From: Streptomyces sp. NBC_01231 | Lineage (GTDB): Bacteria; Actinomycetota; Actinomycetes; Streptomycetales; Streptomycetaceae | DNA: 64,000 nucleotides | Direction of reading: 5' to 3' | Assembly: GCA_035999765.1 (NCBI GenBank) | Contig: CP108521.1 | Location: 8,246,001 to 8,310,000 of the forward strand | In this document: piece after piece, positions 9,523 to 18,588 of the stretch | Layout of the letters: each line of letters starts with the position of its first letter | Numbering within the stretch: the first letter of the stretch is position 1 | Position numbers and translations under genes: made by a program | The notes under the pieces: model-generated | Told to the model about the DNA's origin: nothing | The model's database searches: none | The model's input: the letters and a program-made list of their open reading frames with translations, nothing else

Positions 9523-9537
9523 TGCCGGACTCCGGCA
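9523..9537. promoter_or_regulatory. 15-bp palindrome upstream of the flotillin operon
   Basis: TGCCGGA-C-TCCGGCA is a perfect inverted repeat lying 35-49 bases upstream of the GTG of the NfeD-like gene. An AT-rich patch (TTTACGCGCTTTTTATGCC on the plus strand) lies just further upstream, a likely promoter region. It could be an operator or a short leader hairpin. Confidence 0.4.
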
Positions 9538-9719
9538 GTCTTTACGCGCTTTTTATGCCTGCTCCACGCGTCTGCGGACCGCGTCGCCGAGGAGCGGCTG
9601 ATGGCCGAGGAGCGCGGCCAGGCCGCCGGCGGGCCGCTGGGAGTCTCACGAGGCCCTTGGGCGCATACGTAGCCGGGTGGAACTGCCGTACATGAGCATG
9701 CCGTGCGTCTCCCTCAAGG

Positions 9720-11018
9720 TCAGGCGAGGGCGAAGTAGCGCAGCCACACGTACCCGGCCGACAGGGCCACGGTGACGAAGGTGACGACCAGGCCGTACTT
9801 GGTGAACTGCCAGAAGGAGATGGGCTGCCGGTTGCGTTCGGCGATGCCCAGCACAACCACGTTGGCGCTCGCGCCGATCGCGGTGGCGTTGCCGCCCAGG
9901 TCCGCGCCGATGGTCAGGGCCCACCACATGACGTGATCGCCCGAACCGCCCATCGACTGCACCAGGTCGCTGGTGATCGGCGCCATCGTCGCGACATAAG
10001 GGATGTTGTCCACGATGCCCGACAGCACGGCCGACGCGCCCAGCAGCAGCATCGAGCCGCCGAGTTCGTTGTCCCCGATGGCGTCGGCGAGGGCCTTGGA
10101 GACCTCGCCGATGACGCCGGTCTCGATCAGACCGCCGATCATGATGAACAAGCCGGCGAAGAACGCGAGGGTGGGCCACTCGACCTCCCCCAGCACCTCC
10201 CCGGTCTCCACCGCGGACACCGCGATGAGCAGACCCGCGCCCAGCAGGGCGACGACACTGGGCTCGTAGCGCAGCACCGGGTGGAGCACGAAACCGACGA
10301 CGACCAGGGCGAGCACCACGAGCCCCTGGACGAGCAGCCGGGGGTCCTTGATCGCCTCCCCCTCCTCCAGTGCCATGACCTCCTCGGCGCGCGCCTCGTC
10401 GTAGACGAAGGACTTGCGAAACAGGAAGCGGCACAGGGCGACAAGGACGACGACCAGGACCGCGGCCAGCGGGGCGAGGTGGACCAGGAAGTCGTTGAAG
10501 GTCAGGCCGGCCCGGCTGGCGATGATGATGTTGGGCGGGTCACCGACCAGCGTCGCGATGCCGCCGATGTTCGATGCGAACACCTCGGCGATCAGGAACG
10601 GGGCTGCGGGCAGGGCCAGGCGCTCGCACACCAGCAGGGTGACCGGGGCGATGAGCAGGACCGTGGTGACGTTGTCGAGCAGCGCCGAGGCCGCCGCCGT
10701 GATCACGATGAGCATGACCATCACGCGGAAGGGTCTGGCCCGTGCCCGCTTCACCGCCCAGATGGCCAGGTACTCGAACAGGCCGGTCTTCTTCAGCACG
10801 CCGACGATCATCATCATGCCCATGAGCAGGAAGATGACGTTCCAGTCGACGCCACTGTGCTCGGAGAAGAAGGCCGACTTGTCGTCGGTCGCGCCGATCG
10901 CGAGCATCAGCGCGGCACCGCCGAGGGCCGCGCCCACGCGGTGGATCTTCTCGCTGATGATCAGACCGTACGTCGCGACGAAGACGACGATCGCCGCCCA
11001 ACTCTGCCAGCCGTTCAC
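9720..11018 (-). CDS. SLC13/ArsB-NhaD superfamily ion permease
   Basis: 432 residues, about 11 membrane helices. Hallmarks are ASALLDNVTTVLLIAPVTLL, the family motif VGDPPNIIIASRAGL, and the mirrored second-half segment VLSGIVDNIPYVATMAPI, giving the two inverted half-repeats of the IT superfamily. Members move dicarboxylates, arsenite or Na+ in exchange for H+. The GTG start at 11018 has GGAGG only three bases upstream, which is tight. It is third in an operon after the CPA1 antiporter and a CBS remnant, so cation transport is the likelier job, but the substrate cannot be read from sequence. Confidence 0.85.
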   Translation of the reverse strand: MNGWQSWAAIVVFVATYGLIISEKIHRVGAALGGAALMLAIGATDDKSAFFSEHSGVDWNVIFLLMGMMMIVGVLKKTGLFEYLAIWAVKRARARPFRVMVMLIVITAAASALLDNVTTVLLIAPVTLLVCERLALPAAPFLIAEVFASNIGGIATLVGDPPNIIIASRAGLTFNDFLVHLAPLAAVLVVVLVALCRFLFRKSFVYDEARAEEVMALEEGEAIKDPRLLVQGLVVLALVVVGFVLHPVLRYEPSVVALLGAGLLIAVSAVETGEVLGEVEWPTLAFFAGLFIMIGGLIETGVIGEVSKALADAIGDNELGGSMLLLGASAVLSGIVDNIPYVATMAPITSDLVQSMGGSGDHVMWWALTIGADLGGNATAIGASANVVVLGIAERNRQPISFWQFTKYGLVVTFVTVALSAGYVWLRYFALA

Positions 11019-11055
11019 GTTCCTCCGATGAGTCGTTCCATCAGGCGGGCGGCCA

Positions 11056-11349
11056 TCACCGCGCCGACCAGCCAGGCCTGGTCGCCGTCGCGCCCACGAC
11101 GGTGACCAGCGGGGTATGCGTGGGCGAACCGGTGGCGAGGCGACCATTTTGCGCCCCCGGCGAGCCTGTCCGGTACTTCAGGTCCCGCTCGTCGAACCCG
11201 GCCGCGGGCGGCGGATCCTGCAGTGCGTACTCAGGCACGAGCCGTCCGACGAGCTGCGATCCGGGGTGCTCGGCCATCAGCCGGGCCGCGTCGGTGGCCG
11301 CGTCGTCGGTGGACACGTATGGGTAGGGCTCGGCGAGTTCATGCGCCAC
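11056..11349 (-). pseudogene. Internally deleted CBS-domain protein
   Basis: GTG at 11349 begins VAHELAEPYPYVSTDDAATD AARLMAEH, closely parallel to the intact CBS protein at 6.5-7.0 kb. The sequence then jumps in frame to PGSQLVGRLVPEYALQDPPP, and again to THTPLVTVVGATATRP. Compared with the intact protein about half of the tandem CBS module is gone, yet the 97-codon frame stays open. The start overlaps the end of the CPA1 gene by 11 bases. It may still be translated, but a folded Bateman module is unlikely. Confidence 0.65.
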
Positions 11350-12571
11350 GGCCGGCCTCCTCAACGGTGGGGGGTGTTTCGTCGCTGTCGGGCACACCGA
11401 CGAGGTCCTCGACGTCGAACATGCGGGCGATCGGGACGTCGGTGGAGCTGTGCGCGATGATCGAGAAGGCGATGCACACGGCGATGAGCGTGAACGCCTC
11501 CTCGCCCTGTGGGATCCCGGCCTGCAGCACCAGCAGCCCGTACACCACCGACGCGAAGCCCTTCGGCCCGAACCACGCCGCGACAAGCTTCTCCCGCCGG
11601 TCGAACCGAGTACCAACTAGGGAGAGGAGCAGAGAGGCCGGGCGGATCAGCACGATGGCCAGGACCACGGCGACGTAGCCGCCGAAGGACAGGTCCCCGA
11701 ACAACTGAGGCGTCAGCAGCGCGCCGAACACCAGCAGCGCCGTGAACTTGGCCAGCTCCGCCAACGCCTCGCCGAGCGGTTCGAACGACTCCTTGGCCTC
11801 CAGGGACCGCGCGGTGAGTACCGCACCCGCCGAGAATGCGGCGAGGTAGGGGTTGGCGTGTGTCAGGTGGCAGGCCGCGTACAGGATCACGCCGATCGCC
11901 AGCGGCAGCAGTGGCTGCAGCTTGGGCTCGGCGCCCAGCAGTCGGAACCGGACGAGCTCGATCACCACGAACGGCAGGACGACACCGAATGCCAGCCCGA
12001 GGACCAGCTCGAGCGCGATCTTCCCCAGCGACGCTTCGGCGTGCCCGGAGGTCGGCCCGGCCGCGGCGATCAGGATGAGCACGACCGGCAGAGCGAGCCC
12101 GTCGTTGATGCCGCTCTCCACGTTCAGCAGCTGCCGCAGCTTCGCAGGGATCTCCTTGCGCCCGACGATCGCCGAGGCGAACACCGGGTCGGTGGGCGCC
12201 AGTACGGCGCCGACCAGGAACGAGGTCGTCCAGTCCAGGCCCACCAGGTAGTGGGTGATCAGCGCCATGCCGACGAACGCGAGCGGCATGCCGAGTCCGA
12301 GGGCGCGGGCCGGGTTTCGCCAGTTGGCGCGCAGCTTGGGAAAGGAGACGTGCATGCCGTCGGTGAAGAGCACCGCGAACAGCGCCAGATCGGCCGTCAC
12401 GGACACGATCTCGCTGTCCGGCGTGATGTGGATCAGCCCCAGGAAACCGTCACTGACGAGTGCGCCGCCGACCAGGAAGAGAAAGGAGGTGGAAAGAACG
12501 GTCCGGGCGGCCAGACCTGACAGCAGCACCGCGATGAGCAGCGCTACTCCGAAAACCACGACGAGCACCAT
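11339..12571 (-). CDS. CPA1-family Na+(K+)/H+ antiporter
   Basis: 410 residues with about 12 membrane helices. The CPA1 ion-site signature is clear: FLVGAVLAPTDPVFASAIV followed by LNVESGINDGLALPVVLIL. The C-terminal cytoplasmic tail is short (ARMFDVEDLVGVPDSDETPP). Such proteins exchange cytoplasmic Na+, K+ or Li+ for protons. ATG at 12571. The mRNA would begin with the structured leader at 12612-12660, which is shared with nhaA. First gene of an operon with the CBS remnant (11-base overlap) and the SLC13-like permease. Confidence 0.9.
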   Translation of the reverse strand: MVLVVVFGVALLIAVLLSGLAARTVLSTSFLFLVGGALVSDGFLGLIHITPDSEIVSVTADLALFAVLFTDGMHVSFPKLRANWRNPARALGLGMPLAFVGMALITHYLVGLDWTTSFLVGAVLAPTDPVFASAIVGRKEIPAKLRQLLNVESGINDGLALPVVLILIAAAGPTSGHAEASLGKIALELVLGLAFGVVLPFVVIELVRFRLLGAEPKLQPLLPLAIGVILYAACHLTHANPYLAAFSAGAVLTARSLEAKESFEPLGEALAELAKFTALLVFGALLTPQLFGDLSFGGYVAVVLAIVLIRPASLLLSLVGTRFDRREKLVAAWFGPKGFASVVYGLLVLQAGIPQGEEAFTLIAVCIAFSIIAHSSTDVPIARMFDVEDLVGVPDSDETPPTVEEAGRGA

Positions 12572-12611
12572 GACCCGGACCCCCGATCAACGAAGAGAGT
12601 TGTCCTCACAT

Positions 12612-12660
12612 CGCCGACCAGGCTTCCCGGCACACCGCTGGGAACCCTACACGTTCTTTA
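12612..12660 (-). promoter_or_regulatory. Candidate cation riboswitch leader, copy 1 (CPA1 antiporter)
   Basis: Read on the minus strand: TAAAGAACGTGT, 12 variable bases, then GGTGTGCCGGGAAGCC continuing as TGGTCGGCG. The same blocks with the same 12-base spacing occur upstream of nhaA at 15030-15078. The second block is self-complementary (GCCG with CGGC, or CCGG with CTGG around GAAGC), so an RNA fold is likely. It ends 40 bases before the ATG. See the finding for the riboswitch argument. Confidence 0.6.
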
Positions 12661-12945
12661 TGTGGCACTGGCAGGCCGCGTGTACGCATTCTGACCTGCC
12701 GGTCACTGCCGGGTCCCGGAAAGAAAACCGGCTCGGACCGCCCATGCACCGTGGCCGGCCCGGGCCGCCAGCTCGCGGGTGACGTCGTCTGGTGCAGGAC
12801 CGGCCGTGCCCGGTTGTTCGCGTGGTGTTGACCAGCCGTGTGCCGCTCGCACGGGTGGCCCGAGGGCCATGAGCAGCGCCGCGCAGCCGTCCGGACTGAG
12901 GTGGCCTCACCTTTCGTCGTCGTGGGCAGTCCCTCGCGTGATCAT
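12661..12945. other. Intergenic region, no gene seen
   Basis: Lies between the KhtU-like gene stop and the CPA1 leader. Frames here are antisense extensions of neighbouring genes. The part nearest the leader should contain the CPA1 promoter. Confidence 0.4.
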
Positions 12946-14199
12946 TCAGGCGTGGTCGACGGAGTCCTGGTCGTCGATGGTCTCGTAGGTGTCGGGCGGC
13001 GCAGGCGGGCCGTCCGGGGACGGCGGGGTCGGCCGCTGGCGGCGCTGTCCGAGCAGGCGGGTGGCCAGGGGCTCGGTGTAGCGGGCGGTGAGGGGGCCGA
13101 GGATGACGAGGATCAGGACGTAGGCGGTGGCCAGCGGGCCGAGGGAGGGTTCGATGCCGGCCGTGACGGCCAGCCCGGCGATCACGATGGAGAACTCGCC
13201 GCGGGCCACCAGGGTCCCGCCGGCCCGCCAGCGCCCCTTGGACGCGATACCGGCCTGCTTGGCGGCCCAGTAGCCGGTGGCGATCTTCGTCAGGGCGGTG
13301 ACGGCGGCCAGGGCGAGAGCGGGCAGCAGAACCGGCGGGATGCTGGCGGGGTCGGTGTGCAGACCGAAGAAGACGAAGAACACCGCCGCGAACAGGTCCC
13401 GCAGCGGAGACAGCAGACTGTGGGCACCCTCGGCGACCTCGCCGGACAGGGCAATGCCGACGAGGAAGGCACCCACGGCGGCGGACACGTTCAGCTTCTG
13501 GGCGAGCCCGGCGATCACCAGTGTCAGGCCGAGGACCACGAGCAGCAGCTTCTCGGGGTCGTCGCTGGAGACGAAGCGGGAGATGTGGCGGCCGTAACGG
13601 AGCGCGAGGACCAGGACGAGGCCGGCCACGCCGAGCGCGATGGCGAGCGTGATGCTGCCCGCGGCCAGGCCGGCTCCGGCCAGCAGGGCGGTGACGATGG
13701 GCAGGTAGACGGCCATGGACAGGTCTTCGAGGACCAGGATGCTCAGGATGGTGGGGGTCTCGCGGTTGCCCAGACGCCCGAGGTCGCTGAGGACCTTGGC
13801 GATGACGCCGGAGGAGGACACCCAGGTGACGCCGGCCAGCACGACGGCGGCGACCGGGCCCCAGCCCAGCAGCAGTGCCATCGCCGCGCCGGGAACGGCG
13901 TTGAGGGCGGCGTCGACGAGTCCGGCGGGGTAGTGGGTCTTGAGGTTGGAGACCAGGTCGCTGGCGGTGTACTCCAGGCCCAGCATGAGCAGCAGCAGGA
14001 TGACGCCGATCTCCGCGCCGATGGCGACGAAGCCCTCGCTGGTGCCCAGCGGCAGCAGCCCGCCGTTGCCGAAGGCGAGTCCGGCCAGCAGATACAGCGG
14101 TATCGGGGAGAACTGGAAGCGTCCGGCGAACCGGCCGAGGAGCCCCAGGCCCAGGATGATGCAGCCGAACTCGATCAGGAAGACGGCGGAGGAGTGCAT
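12946..14199 (-). CDS. CPA2-family cation:proton antiporter, KhtU-like
   Basis: 417 residues, about 12-13 membrane helices. CPA2 features include EIGVILLLLMLGLEYTASDL, GVTWVSSSGVIAKVLSDLG and LSILVLEDLSMAVYLPIVTA, with FFVFFGLHTDPASIPPVLLP later. The gene starts six bases after the stop of a TrkA-C-type regulatory subunit, the arrangement of the KhtT-KhtU K+/H+ antiporter. That context favours K+(NH4+)/H+ exchange. The C-terminal 30 residues are Pro-rich and low complexity. Start ATG at 14199. Confidence 0.85.
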   Translation of the reverse strand: MHSSAVFLIEFGCIILGLGLLGRFAGRFQFSPIPLYLLAGLAFGNGGLLPLGTSEGFVAIGAEIGVILLLLMLGLEYTASDLVSNLKTHYPAGLVDAALNAVPGAAMALLLGWGPVAAVVLAGVTWVSSSGVIAKVLSDLGRLGNRETPTILSILVLEDLSMAVYLPIVTALLAGAGLAAGSITLAIALGVAGLVLVLALRYGRHISRFVSSDDPEKLLLVVLGLTLVIAGLAQKLNVSAAVGAFLVGIALSGEVAEGAHSLLSPLRDLFAAVFFVFFGLHTDPASIPPVLLPALALAAVTALTKIATGYWAAKQAGIASKGRWRAGGTLVARGEFSIVIAGLAVTAGIEPSLGPLATAYVLILVILGPLTARYTEPLATRLLGQRRQRPTPPSPDGPPAPPDTYETIDDQDSVDHA

Positions 14200-14205
14200 G
14201 ACGGG

Positions 14206-14691
14206 TCACTCCCGCCCGAGTATCGCGGCGGCCGCCTCCACGCCCTCGCGGGTGCCGATGAGGATGAGAGTGTCACCGCCGGCGAGCCGGAACTCCGGAG
14301 TGGGGGAGGGGATCGCGTCCGCCCGGCGCAGCACGGCCACGATGGAGACGCCGGTCTCGGTACGCATCCGGGTCTCGCCCAGCAGGCGCCCGTTCCAGTG
14401 CGACGTGGCCGACAGCTTGATGCGCTCGGCCACCAGCCCAAGGTCCGTGGTGGACAGCAGGTTCGGGGTGTGGTGGGCGGGCATCAGCGCGTCGATGAGG
14501 GTGGCCGCCTCTTCCGCGGTCAGCCGTGCGGACAGGGCGCAGGCGTCCGGGTCGTCCTTGCGGTACGCGCTGATCGTGCGCTGCCCGTCGCGGTGCGCGA
14601 CCACGGACAGGCGGCGGTTCTCCCGCGTCGTCAGGTCGTAGCGGACCCCGATTCCCGGCAACGGCGTACTGCTCAGGCGTGGCGCACCCAT
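14206..14691 (-). CDS. Antiporter regulatory subunit, KhtT-like (TrkA-C domain)
   Basis: 161 residues. The N-terminal half (GVRYDLTTRENRRLSVVAHR, DGQRTISAYRKDDPDACALS) and C-terminal RCK_C/TrkA-C half (ATSHWNGRLLGETRMRTETG, VSIVAVLRRADAIPSPTPEF, LAGGDTLILIGTREGVEAAA) match KhtT-type soluble subunits, which bind nucleotide and gate the KhtU antiporter. Start ATG 14691, preceded by AAGGGGGG. Upstream about 340 bases without a gene carry the promoter. Confidence 0.8.
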   Translation of the reverse strand: MGAPRLSSTPLPGIGVRYDLTTRENRRLSVVAHRDGQRTISAYRKDDPDACALSARLTAEEAATLIDALMPAHHTPNLLSTTDLGLVAERIKLSATSHWNGRLLGETRMRTETGVSIVAVLRRADAIPSPTPEFRLAGGDTLILIGTREGVEAAAAILGRE

Positions 14692-15029
14692 GGCTGCCCC
14701 CCTTCTCTCGGCGTGAGCGTTGTTCCTGTGGCTCGCGTGCGGGAGTCGCCCGGGCGAGCGCCCAGGTCTGGCCTGTGGAGCCCCATCCTAGGTGGCCGGA
14801 CGGATGCGGTCCGCTTCCAGCGATCGTCACTGCTCGGGCAGAAGGGGTGCCTGGCAGTGGTGTCACAGGCTGCCGTCTCCTGCGCCCACGGGCTGCTGCG
14901 CGCGGCCGGCCGACGGTTTTAGACGGCGCGCGAACTTGATCACGGTGCTGATGATCGAGGGTGAGGGGGCCAAGGATGACCGATTCGCCTTCGCGCTGGG
15001 GTGTACGGGCCTCAGCAACGGATAGAGTG
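14692..15029. other. Divergent intergenic region between khtT-like and nhaA
   Basis: No credible gene. Must hold the promoter of the khtTU pair (minus) and that of nhaA (plus). GATAGAGTGT just before 15030 contains a plausible -10 element (TAGAGT) for a transcript beginning near the conserved leader. Confidence 0.4.
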
Positions 15030-15078
15030 TAAAGAACGCGTCAAGTGGCGCGGGGTGTGCCGGGAAGTCTGGTCGGCG
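15030..15078 (+). promoter_or_regulatory. Candidate cation riboswitch leader, copy 2 (nhaA)
   Basis: TAAAGAACGCGT at 15030-15041, 12 variable bases, then the 25-base block at 15054-15078 (GGTGTGCCGGGAAGTC then TGGTCGGCG). 39 of 49 bases equal the CPA1 leader. A GGGCC-GTG-GGCCC hairpin follows at about 15086-15098, between the block and the ribosome site GGAGGG at 15115, an arrangement suited to control of initiation or attenuation. The block ends 51 bases before the ATG. Confidence 0.6.
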
Positions 15079-15129
15079 TGGAATGGGGCCGTGGGCCCTT
15101 CGTCGCCGATGCCCGGAGGGCCGCCTGTC

Positions 15130-16457
<1,328 letters not shown>

Positions 16458-16458
<1 letters not shown>

Positions 16459-16727
16459 TGGCCGCCGACTCCTCTCTGCTGGCGCCTGCGATCGTGGCCG
16501 CCGCTCTGGTGATCAGGACAGCAGTCGGTGAGCTCAGGCGCCCGGGCAGTGCCCGCGAGCAGTGGGCTTTCGCCAGCGACCGCCGCGCCGTGGCCGCCGG
16601 AGCAGCGGCCGCCGCGGCCGTAGTCCTGCTCGGCTGGCACCAGGCCGGCCCCGCCGCTGTGGCCTGGGCCCTGCTCATCGGGGCGCTCACCGCCCACCTG
16701 CTCCACCGCGACCGGGACCGCTCATGA
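16458..16727 (+). CDS. Small membrane protein (89 aa) coupled to nhaA
   Basis: ATG shares its A with the nhaA stop (TGATG). Predicted helices: LLAPAIVAAALVIRTAVGEL, AVAAGAAAAAAVVLLGW and AVAWALLIGALTAHLLHR, so two or three passes, ending in RDRDRS. Not a recognised family. Its coupling to nhaA suggests an accessory or stabilising subunit, which is inference only. Confidence 0.65.
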
Positions 16728-16845
16728 CCGCACCGACGACGGCCTTGTCCCGGCCACACCGAGCACCGGCCCCGCGATGATCGCCGCTGCCGCTCGCCTG
16801 AGCCGACCGCCCGCCCGTACACCCACAGGAGCCCTGCACCTATGA
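16724..16845 (+). other. Two tiny ATGA-linked reading frames
   Basis: Frame one (16724-16780, MTAPTTALSRPHRAPAPR) starts in the ATGA that ends the 89-aa gene. Frame two (16777-16845, MIAAAARLSRPPARTPTGAL plus two residues) starts in the ATGA ending frame one, and ends in the ATGA that starts the 98-aa gene at 16842. They may serve to carry ribosomes through the operon. Coding status unproven. Confidence 0.35.
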
Positions 16846-17138
16846 CCTGGCACTGGACCGGTCTCGCATTCTTCTCCCTCACGCTGCTACCAGCAGGGCT
16901 GGCGCTGGTCAGCGGCCGGGTACCGCACCGGCTGCGGCACCGCCTCGCCCCCATGCGTCCGCGCGGCTGGGCCCTTCTCGCCCTCTACGCCGTCGCCCCC
17001 CTCAACACCATCCCGCGCCTGGCCGAAGCACCGCCTGTGACCAACGTGGTGGCTACGGCCGCCGCGAGTGTCCTGGCCGCAGCGGGCTGCACCTACGCAG
17101 CCCTCGCTCCACGCCGGGCCAGGAACGTCGCCCGGTGA
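16842..17138 (+). CDS. Small membrane protein (98 aa)
   Basis: ATG at 16842 with AGGAG about nine bases upstream. Helices GLAFFSLTLLPAGLALVSG, WALLALYAVAPLNTIPRLA and VVATAAASVLAAAGCTYAAL, ending in a basic tail. Its C-terminal third (from about residue 65) is repeated at 28102-28203 as part of a segmental duplication. Family unknown. Confidence 0.65.
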   Translation: MTWHWTGLAFFSLTLLPAGLALVSGRVPHRLRHRLAPMRPRGWALLALYAVAPLNTIPRLAEAPPVTNVVATAAASVLAAAGCTYAALAPRRARNVAR

Positions 17139-17575
17139 CCGGCCGTCGTAGCGCCTCCCTTTCCCGCTCACCGTCTGGCTGATCACTCTCATTCTCTGGC
17201 TCCTGCTCTGGGGCGAGTGACGTTCGTGGGACAGCACAACCCCTGGGAAGATCAGCTGTCTTCACTGCGGGCACCAGGTGCCCCAGGAGGAGAGGGTCGC
17301 AACCGCAGGTCACGCGCCCCACTCCGAGACGTGGCCGGCGGGTGAGACCCGCGGGCCCGTGCCACGAGGAGGCCCGTGGGATGGCTGCACGCCGTGACGA
17401 CTCAGACGGCGTCCCCGCGCGCTCCCCCGCGCACGGCGAGGACCCCATCGGGAGCCTGCAGCCCGCTGCGGAACGCGTACACCTCACGCAAGAAGTGGTC
17501 GAACCACTGCTGCGCCGCGCCGACTTGTTGGCGCAGCTCCTGCGGATCGGGGTTCGCACGTGACCCGGCGGGGGC
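17035..17575 (+). repeat. Diverged direct repeat, copy 1
   Basis: Starts within the 98-aa membrane gene (GCACCGCCTGTGACCA) and runs through the 60-aa gene. The same order of sequences is found at about 28095-28880, with about 240 extra bases in the second copy. Shared blocks include GGGACAGCACAACCCC, GCGGGCACCAGGTGCCCC and CGGCGGGTGAGACCCGCGGG. Confidence 0.75.
17381..17563 (+). CDS. Small acidic/helical protein (60 aa), paralogue of the 28663 gene
   Basis: ATG 17381 with GAGGAGG eight bases upstream. MAARRDDSDGVPARSPAHGE, then ERVHLTQEVVEPLLRRADLL and AQLLRIGVRT. The second half is an amphipathic helix. A 67-aa relative with the same ribosome site lies 11.3 kb downstream, and conservation is higher in the protein than in the flanks, which argues that it is a real gene. 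Function unknown. Confidence 0.6.
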   Translation: MAARRDDSDGVPARSPAHGEDPIGSLQPAAERVHLTQEVVEPLLRRADLLAQLLRIGVRT

Positions 17576-17602
17576 AAGAGGTGTAGCACCTGCTGTGGAT
17601 GT

Positions 17603-17863
17603 TCACGGACGCGGTGGCCCTGGTCGCCGGTGCCGTCCTTCGGGTGGAGGCACCCGGAACATCGCCCGCCGCAGCCGGCCGGGCAGAAGGGCCCGTCCGG
17701 CCATGACCAGTCCGACGCCCAGCATGCCGCCTCCGATGGCGACGCACCCGGAAGACAGCCAGCCGATCTTGCGCTCATCGGCCCAGTCACCCATGCTCGC
17801 CGCGACGAGGAAGCCCAGCAGGCACCCGCCGCTGACCAGGGCATACCACCAACGAGAGAGCAC
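17603..17863 (-). CDS. Small two-pass membrane protein (86 aa)
   Basis: GTG 17863 with AGGGG upstream. LSRWWYALVSGGCLLGFLVA and VAIGGGMLGVGLVMAGRALL form two helices separated by SMGDWADERKIGWLSSG; the tail is Arg/Pro-rich. The last residues run into the repeat boundary and may be non-native. Follows the truncated membrane gene by four bases, so co-transcribed. Family unknown. Confidence 0.5.
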   Translation of the reverse strand: MLSRWWYALVSGGCLLGFLVAASMGDWADERKIGWLSSGCVAIGGGMLGVGLVMAGRALLPGRLRRAMFRVPPPEGRHRRPGPPRP

Positions 17864-17867
17864 CAGA

Positions 17868-18353
17868 TCACCCCTGCACGCGCCGTGAACGGGACCCTTT
17901 GGCAGCGGGCCCGGTATGTCCCCGGCGGGCTGCCCAACGCGATCCGGTGTCATCGCCTGTACGAACTTCGCCCAGTCCGGACAGCACCGGTTCGTCCGGG
18001 AAAAGGCGGCGCAACAGCCCCATGATCCAGCAGGTCATGTCCCAGGCGACGAGCAGCGCTCCCACCGGAGCGATCAGGCGCAGCAGCCCGTGGGCAGGCG
18101 TCGGAGGCGCCAGCACACCCAGCACGACCGCCGCTCCCACACTCAAGGACCAGGCGAGCACTGCCAGCAGCGAGAAAGCCACCGTCACGGGCACCCCACT
18201 CATACGCCACGCCCGCACGTCCACATCCGTGTCGAAGCTGTTGACGTCGGCAACACCCACGGCGGCCAGCAGCCAGAAGCAGACGACAACGACGAGCGCA
18301 GCGGTCAGCAGGATCGTGGGCAGGCCCGTGGCCGCTGCCAGAACTGCTTGCAT
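17868..18353 (-). pseudogene. Membrane protein truncated before its C-terminal domain
   Basis: ATG 18353 (AGGGG seven bases upstream). MQAVLAAATGLPTILLTAAL, VVVVCFWLLAAVGVADVNSF, then DTDVDVRAWRMSGVPVTVAF with further helices up to MGLLRRLFPDEPVLSGLGEV. This resembles the membrane half of YqiJ/NfeD-type proteins that accompany flotillins and end in an OB-like domain. Here the sequence after VLSGLGEV turns into Arg/Gly-rich text with no such domain. The intact flotillin is 9 kb away. The family link is inference. Confidence 0.5.
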
Positions 18354-18407
18354 CTCCTGGCCCCTTTTCGCGCGCGGCGCGTCTCCGACGGCGCACGGTC
18401 GTTCCGG

Positions 18408-18449
18408 GGTTTCAGTGCCGGACACCTGCCGGTGTCCGGCACTGAAACC
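18408..18449. promoter_or_regulatory. Perfect 19-bp inverted repeat between divergent genes
   Basis: GGTTTCAGTGCCGGACACC, loop TGCC, then its exact reverse complement. It lies 54 bases upstream of the truncated membrane gene and 140 bases upstream of the PucR-type gene, which are transcribed away from each other, so it is not an obvious terminator. A large operator for the neighbouring regulator or a cruciform/hairpin element are the options. Confidence 0.6.
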
Positions 18450-18588
18450 ATCCGCCGTGCTCCCCGCGAGCCTTGCTCCAGTATCCGGTCCCGGCCGCGC
18501 ATTGCCGCTTCCCGGCAGTGTTCACTAGGGTCTGCATGCCGATGGCCGCCAGGATCCGTCGCCGGCACGTCAATGACCGGGGGACGAC

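Noticed and set aside
9523..9575. Third copy of the antiporter leader upstream of the flotillin operon
   Set aside because: ATAAAAAGCGCGT resembles the first block, but the conserved 25-base block is absent, so it was not counted as a copy.
12838..14922. 694-codon open frame on the plus strand
   Set aside because: Exact antisense of the KhtU/KhtT-like genes; composition is the Gly/Asp/Gln-rich pattern produced by reading GC-rich genes backwards.
15001..15129. Longer NhaA starting at GTG 15001
   Set aside because: Would translate the conserved leader; the ATG at 15130 has a good ribosome site and a normal NhaA N-terminus.
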